Source: Actinomycetota bacterium (GTDB taxonomy: Bacteria; Actinomycetota; Acidimicrobiia; Acidimicrobiales; Ilumatobacteraceae). From it: a DNA stretch of 55,180 nt. The notes below the pieces were generated by a model. That model was not told the origin of the DNA, did not search any database, and saw only the letters and a program-made list of their open reading frames with translations. This document shows positions 51,563 to 55,180 of the stretch, one piece after another. The stretch's first letter is position 1; the number at the start of each line of letters is the position of its first letter. The translations under genes and the position numbers were made by a program. The DNA is taken from the NCBI GenBank assembly GCA_016871355.1, contig VFZC01000017.1, forward strand, positions 1 through 55,180. The letters are read 5' to 3'.

Positions 51563-52561
51563 ATGCGTCGCGCCCTCATCACCGGAGTCACTGGCCAGGA
51601 CGGCCAACATCTGGCTCAGCTTCTGCACGAAAAGGGCTATCAAGTCTTCGGCGTCGTCAAGGGCCAGAACAATCCCAAGCTCGAGATGATGCGCGACGAG
51701 TTTCCTTTCGTCGAGATCGTTCCCGGTGACCTGGCCGACCTGCCTTCACTCGTGAAGGCCCTCGAAGTCGCTCAACCGCACGAGGTCTACAACCTGGCCG
51801 CCATCTCGTTCGTGGCGTTGTCGTGGAACCAGGCCGAACTCACGTCCAATCTCACCGGCACCGGTGTTCTGCGCATGCTCGAAGCCATTCGCATGGTCGG
51901 CGGCGCCCAGAACAACACCATTCGCTTCTATCAAGCCTCGTCATCGGAGATGTTCGGGAAGGTGCGCGAGATTCCGCAATCCGAGTTGACGCCGTTCCAT
52001 CCGCGTTCGCCGTACGGCTGCGCGAAGGTGTTCGGCCATCACATCACCGTCAACTACCGCGAGAGCTATGGCCTCTACGCCTGCTCGGGCATTCTCTTCA
52101 ATCACGAGGGACCGCGTCGCGGCGTCGAATTCGTCACGCGCAAGGTCACCAACGCCGCCGCGCGTATCAAACTCGGTCTTCAGGACGAAGTGGTCATGGG
52201 CAACCTCGACGCCAAGCGCGATTGGGGTTACGCCGGCGACTACGTGAAGGCGATGTGGCTCATGCTCCAAGAAGACGAGCCCGACGATTACGTGATCGCC
52301 ACTGGTGAGACGCACACCATCGAGGAACTCGTCGAGCGCGCCTTCGCCGAGGTCGGAATCTCCGACTGGAAGAAGTACGTGCGGCAGGATCCCAAGTTCT
52401 TCCGTCCGGCCGAGGTCGATCTCCTGATCGGCGACGCCACCAAGGCTCGTGAGAAGTTGGGCTGGAAGCCTGAGGTGTCTTTCCCCGAACTCGTGAAGAT
52501 GATGGTGGCGCACGACCTCAAGCGTGAGGCCACCCGCGCGGGTCTGCCCGTACCGTCCTGA
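51563..52561 (+). CDS. gmd: GDP-mannose 4,6-dehydratase
   Basis: A 332-aa extended SDR. The NAD loop is [23 protein letters not shown] (about residues 4-26). [24 protein letters not shown], the catalytic SPYGCAK (YxxxK), [21 protein letters not shown] and [20 protein letters not shown] are classic Gmd motifs. It makes GDP-4-keto-6-deoxymannose for deoxysugars such as fucose or rhamnose derivatives. No reductase/epimerase partner (fcl/rmd) is in the window unless the YxxxK-less protein is one. AAGGAG lies 5 nt before the ATG, with a TAGACT box further upstream. Confidence 0.95.
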   Translation: MRRALITGVTGQDGQHLAQLLHEKGYQVFGVVKGQNNPKLEMMRDEFPFVEIVPGDLADLPSLVKALEVAQPHEVYNLAAISFVALSWNQAELTSNLTGTGVLRMLEAIRMVGGAQNNTIRFYQASSSEMFGKVREIPQSELTPFHPRSPYGCAKVFGHHITVNYRESYGLYACSGILFNHEGPRRGVEFVTRKVTNAAARIKLGLQDEVVMGNLDAKRDWGYAGDYVKAMWLMLQEDEPDDYVIATGETHTIEELVERAFAEVGISDWKKYVRQDPKFFRPAEVDLLIGDATKAREKLGWKPEVSFPELVKMMVAHDLKREATRAGLPVPS

Positions 52562-52597
52562 ACACGGCACCCGTAACGGCCTCAGCCGTGAGCGACC

Positions 52598-53914
52598 TCA
52601 GCCCTCGATGGGGTTGCCGATGAACGCCTCGAGCGCCGAGTCCCGATCGGGCTGGGCGCCTTGCTTCAGCAGATCGCGCAACGACCAGGCGAAGTAGATG
52701 AGGGCCGCAACCGAACTCGCGACCAGACCGATTTCGACCCGTAGGTACAGATCATCGGACGACAACCACGCGCACAGCAAGAACACGATCATCGACGAGA
52801 GCCAGCCGATACCCACGCGCGCGTGACCGTGGAGAGCGATCACGGCCTGGGCCGTGGCCAACGCAACCATGTACACCGCGCTACCGAGGGCGAGCAGAGT
52901 GAGTGTGCGTCGGTCGAGTCCTCCGTCATACACCACATCGAGAACGGCCGGTCCGAACGCGAACGAGGCCACGGTGCCGAACAACCCGACACTCACGACG
53001 ACGAGCATCAGACGTCGGAATCCGGCGCGGAACTCCTCGAGATCGTTCTGGGCCGCGAGTCGAGCCAAACGGGGCAGGAGCGCGGCTTGTACGGCTTGGA
53101 ACAAAAAGAGTGGAACACGGGCGAGTAGCACTCCGTTTCCGAAACGGGTGACCTTCTCGGCTTCGTCGTTGGCGGCCAACACGTCGATGGCGATCGGACC
53201 GGCGTTCACCAATCCGGCTCCCATCACCGAGCCGAGGAGAAGCCAGCCGAGATTGGGTGTGACTTCACTCCACGGCGCCTCGGGTCCGGGGCTCGTGACG
53301 AGTTGGCGACGCGCCCACACGATCAGAACACCCGACAAGGGTGAGAGGGCCACGAGGAGTGCGTAGGCACCCACGTTGGTGACGTCGAGTTGCCACAAGA
53401 TCACACAGCCGACGACGCGCACGAAACCGTCGGCTCCCATCACGATGCCGTACGCGGCGAAGCGACCTTCACCCGAGCAGATGCCACGAGCGAGATGGGT
53501 TGGCGCATACGACATGAACGCGATGATGAGCGCGGCGGTCACGAGCCCGTAGCCCTCGAAGAACTCGCGAGTGGCGATCGAACTGAGTCCGGCGATCGCC
53601 GCGATGACGACCGCGGCCATGGCCAATCCGAGGGGGACGACGCGCATCACGATCGGACGTCCGCCTCGTCCGAGCGCGCGACGATGGGCGAGGGCCCGTC
53701 CCATTTCCTGTTCGAGTGGGAGGAAGAAGCCGGGCGCCAGGACGAAGGTGGCGAACCACAGCGCGACGATCGGTTTGAAGTCGTCCTTGCCCAGAGCCTC
53801 TTGGCCCACCTTGAAGAAGGCGTAGCTCGAGAGCCCAGCGATCAGCAGACCGATGCCGACGGCGACGGTGCCTTCGGGAAGCGGGGCGCGGGAGTCTCGT
53901 TCAGTCGTCGCCAA
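52598..53914 (-). CDS. Polysaccharide flippase-like membrane protein (MOP superfamily)
   Basis: A 438-aa protein with about 12 predicted helices and no signal peptide. It starts IGLLIAGLSSYAFFKVGQEALG and includes LARGICSGEGRFAAYG, RFGNGVLLARVPLFLFQAVQAALLPRLARLA and the MOP-type inner repeat. It fits Wzx/RfbX-like lipid-linked sugar flippases. It is transcribed toward gmd. The TTG start is 8 nt after TAGCGT (complement of 53923-53928). Confidence 0.85.
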   Translation of the reverse strand: MATTERDSRAPLPEGTVAVGIGLLIAGLSSYAFFKVGQEALGKDDFKPIVALWFATFVLAPGFFLPLEQEMGRALAHRRALGRGGRPIVMRVVPLGLAMAAVVIAAIAGLSSIATREFFEGYGLVTAALIIAFMSYAPTHLARGICSGEGRFAAYGIVMGADGFVRVVGCVILWQLDVTNVGAYALLVALSPLSGVLIVWARRQLVTSPGPEAPWSEVTPNLGWLLLGSVMGAGLVNAGPIAIDVLAANDEAEKVTRFGNGVLLARVPLFLFQAVQAALLPRLARLAAQNDLEEFRAGFRRLMLVVVSVGLFGTVASFAFGPAVLDVVYDGGLDRRTLTLLALGSAVYMVALATAQAVIALHGHARVGIGWLSSMIVFLLCAWLSSDDLYLRVEIGLVASSVAALIYFAWSLRDLLKQGAQPDRDSALEAFIGNPIEG

Positions 53915-53922
53915 GGCTGATC

Positions 53923-53928
53923 ACGCTA
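53923..53928 (-). promoter_or_regulatory. -10 box TAGCGT of the flippase gene
   Basis: On the minus strand TAGCGT, then 8 nt, then TTG at 53914; supports the TTG start. Confidence 0.4.
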
Positions 53929-54042
53929 CCCATCGCCGTCGACGCGTCGAGCGATCGCCCCAGCGTGACGGGTCTTTGTGGGTGTCATGTGCGACTCGGG
54001 CGCCCCGGTCGGCCCGACCGCAACGAGTAGCCTTCGCCCATC

Positions 54043-55180
54043 GTGGAGTCGCGGTCCAACCCCTCTGGCGCCCCCGGTGTCGTGGCCACGGTCGTGGTCT
54101 ACCCCCCGCAGCCCCACCTGGCCGATGTGGCGGCTTCGCTGGCCGCGCAGGACTACCCCAACCTGCAGGTTCTGGTGCTGGTCGCCGCCACGCCGGGTCC
54201 GGCAGTCGACGAGGTCGCCACGGTCGTCCACCAACATCTGCCCAACGCGCACGTCCGGGCCGCTGGCGCCGATCTCGGGTTCGGGCCCACCGCCAATCAG
54301 GTGTTGGGCCTCGTCGAAGGAGACGGTGGTTTCTTCCTCCTGATGCACGACGACGTGGCGTTGATGCCCGATGCGGTGTCGCGTCTGGTCGAGGAGATCT
54401 TTCGGTCGAACGCGGCCATGGTCGGCCCGAAGATCGTCGACTGGGACGATTCACGGATTCTGCAGTCGGTGGGCTTCGCGGTCGACCGCTTCGGTGAACT
54501 CGACGACGAGCTCGAACCCCGCGAACTCGACCAAGAACAACACGACGCGATCCGCGACGTGTTCGCGCTCTCGTCGGCCTGTCTGCTGATTCGCGCCGAC
54601 GTCTTTCGGCAACTGAAGGGCTTCGATCCGTCGATCCAGTTCCATGGGGAGGCACTCGATCTGTGTTGGCGCGCGCATCTTCTCGGGGGACGCGTCGTCA
54701 TCGTCCCGTCGGCGGTCGCGCGGCATCACGGCCGATTCCACGAACGCCGCCCCGATCTCGTCGACGATTTCGAGATCGAGCGCCAGCGTCTGATGACCGT
54801 GGCGGCGCTGACTGGTCGTTCGTGGTTGATCGTCCCGACACTCGTGCTCGTCAACGTGGCCGCCGCGATCGCGTCGATCGTTCGAGGACGTGGAGCAATG
54901 GCACTTGCTCGCTTCGGTTCGTTGGCATCACTCGTCACGAGTGCACCGTCCATTCGCCGTCGTCGTCGCCGCATCGCTCAACTGCGGCTCGTTCCGCCGG
55001 CCGAAGTTGCGGCGATGCAGACCAGTGGGAGTGTTCGCATCGCGCGATTCACGCGCCGTCGCTCCACCGCCCGGCGCGCGCGTCGCCGGGCCAGCACCGA
55101 AAGTCGTTCGCCCGTCACCGTGGTCACGTGGTCGTTGCTGGTCGTTCTTCTGCTTTTCGGTTCGCGCCAACTCTGGACCG
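54043..55180 (+). CDS. GT2 glycosyltransferase fused to membrane segments (3' end outside window)
   Basis: The frame stays open to the window end; 379 residues are visible. The GT-A domain has VVATVVVYPPQPHLADVAASLAAQ, RAAGADLGFGPTANQVLGLV, FFLLMHDDVALMPDAV (DXD-like), SSACLLIRADVFRQLKGFDPSI and LDLCWRAHLLGGRVVIVPSAVARHH, as in rhamnosyl/galactofuranosyl-type transferases. A hydrophobic segment at about 260-280 and a second at the end (VVTWSLLVVLLLFG) indicate that a membrane domain continues outside. TAGCCT lies 9 nt before the GTG. It is divergent from the flippase gene. Confidence 0.85.
   Translation, partial: MESRSNPSGAPGVVATVVVYPPQPHLADVAASLAAQDYPNLQVLVLVAATPGPAVDEVATVVHQHLPNAHVRAAGADLGFGPTANQVLGLVEGDGGFFLLMHDDVALMPDAVSRLVEEIFRSNAAMVGPKIVDWDDSRILQSVGFAVDRFGELDDELEPRELDQEQHDAIRDVFALSSACLLIRADVFRQLKGFDPSIQFHGEALDLCWRAHLLGGRVVIVPSAVARHHGRFHERRPDLVDDFEIERQRLMTVAALTGRSWLIVPTLVLVNVAAAIASIVRGRGAMALARFGSLASLVTSAPSIRRRRRRIAQLRLVPPAEVAAMQTSGSVRIARFTRRRSTARRARRRASTESRSPVTVVTWSLLVVLLLFGSRQLWT

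Noticed and set aside
52563-52590. Stem-loop after gmd as a terminator
   Set aside because: Stems such as ACGGC-CTCA-GCCGT are short, compete with alternatives and lack a T-run.

Overview
The window is about 55 kb of high-GC, gene-dense bacterial chromosome. It looks like an actinobacterium, most likely Acidimicrobiia (Ilumatobacter-like). The markers are a WhiB regulator, a PafB/PafC pair, coenzyme F420 genes (cofC, cofD, cofE), a bL37-type mini ribosomal protein, mycothiol-era families (MDMPI/DinB-like, PIG-L/LmbE), a Lys/Ala/Pro-rich histone-like protein, many GTG/TTG starts and no encoded CCA on the tRNA. The class assignment is inference. I see no phage, IS element or CRISPR array. This is ordinary chromosome with a few odd loci.

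Layout. 1-5 kb: the end of a sortase-type surface protein, a 28-codon bL37 gene, a VOC protein, a PD-(D/E)XK nuclease with a likely Fe-S cluster, tRNA-Leu(TAA), an O-methyltransferase with a DUF4405-like membrane protein, and a LysR regulator. 5-11.5 kb (minus strand): a ferric-iron ABC operon (binding lipoprotein, fused double permease, ATPase) behind a striking 34-bp palindrome, preceded by acetoacetyl-CoA synthetase and a divergent PanB-like gene. 11.5-19.6 kb: 3-hydroxyacyl-CoA dehydrogenase, GFA protein, nitroreductase, cupredoxin-like lipoprotein, CocE-type secreted hydrolase, M20 peptidase, argG and a tyrosine phosphatase. 19.6-29 kb: GT2, L,D-transpeptidase, an internally duplicated zinc metallopeptidase with a DUF305 protein, and a complete branched-chain amino-acid-type ABC operon (livGFHMJ) ending in a triple hairpin array.

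29-42 kb: RarD-like transporter, pgi, pafBC, an exonuclease downstream of whiB, a PIN-PhoH ATPase, a 415-bp spacer holding a Cys-rich mini-ORF, the histone-like protein, an MDMPI-like protein, cofC with a LmbE deacetylase, gpsA, an unrecognised protein, and a decayed surface-protein fragment. 42-55 kb: an envelope-polysaccharide locus with three overlapping GT4 genes, a GDP-mannose pyrophosphorylase-like gene, an epimerase-like protein lacking YxxxK, another GT4, GDP-mannose dehydratase, a flippase and a GT2 running off the window. The F420 genes cofD-cofE sit inside it.

A recurring signal settles many starts. A TANNNT-like -10 box lies 6-9 nt before the start codon of about 21 genes, which indicates widespread leaderless transcription. 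I used it to trim several N-termini (argG, the phosphatase and others).
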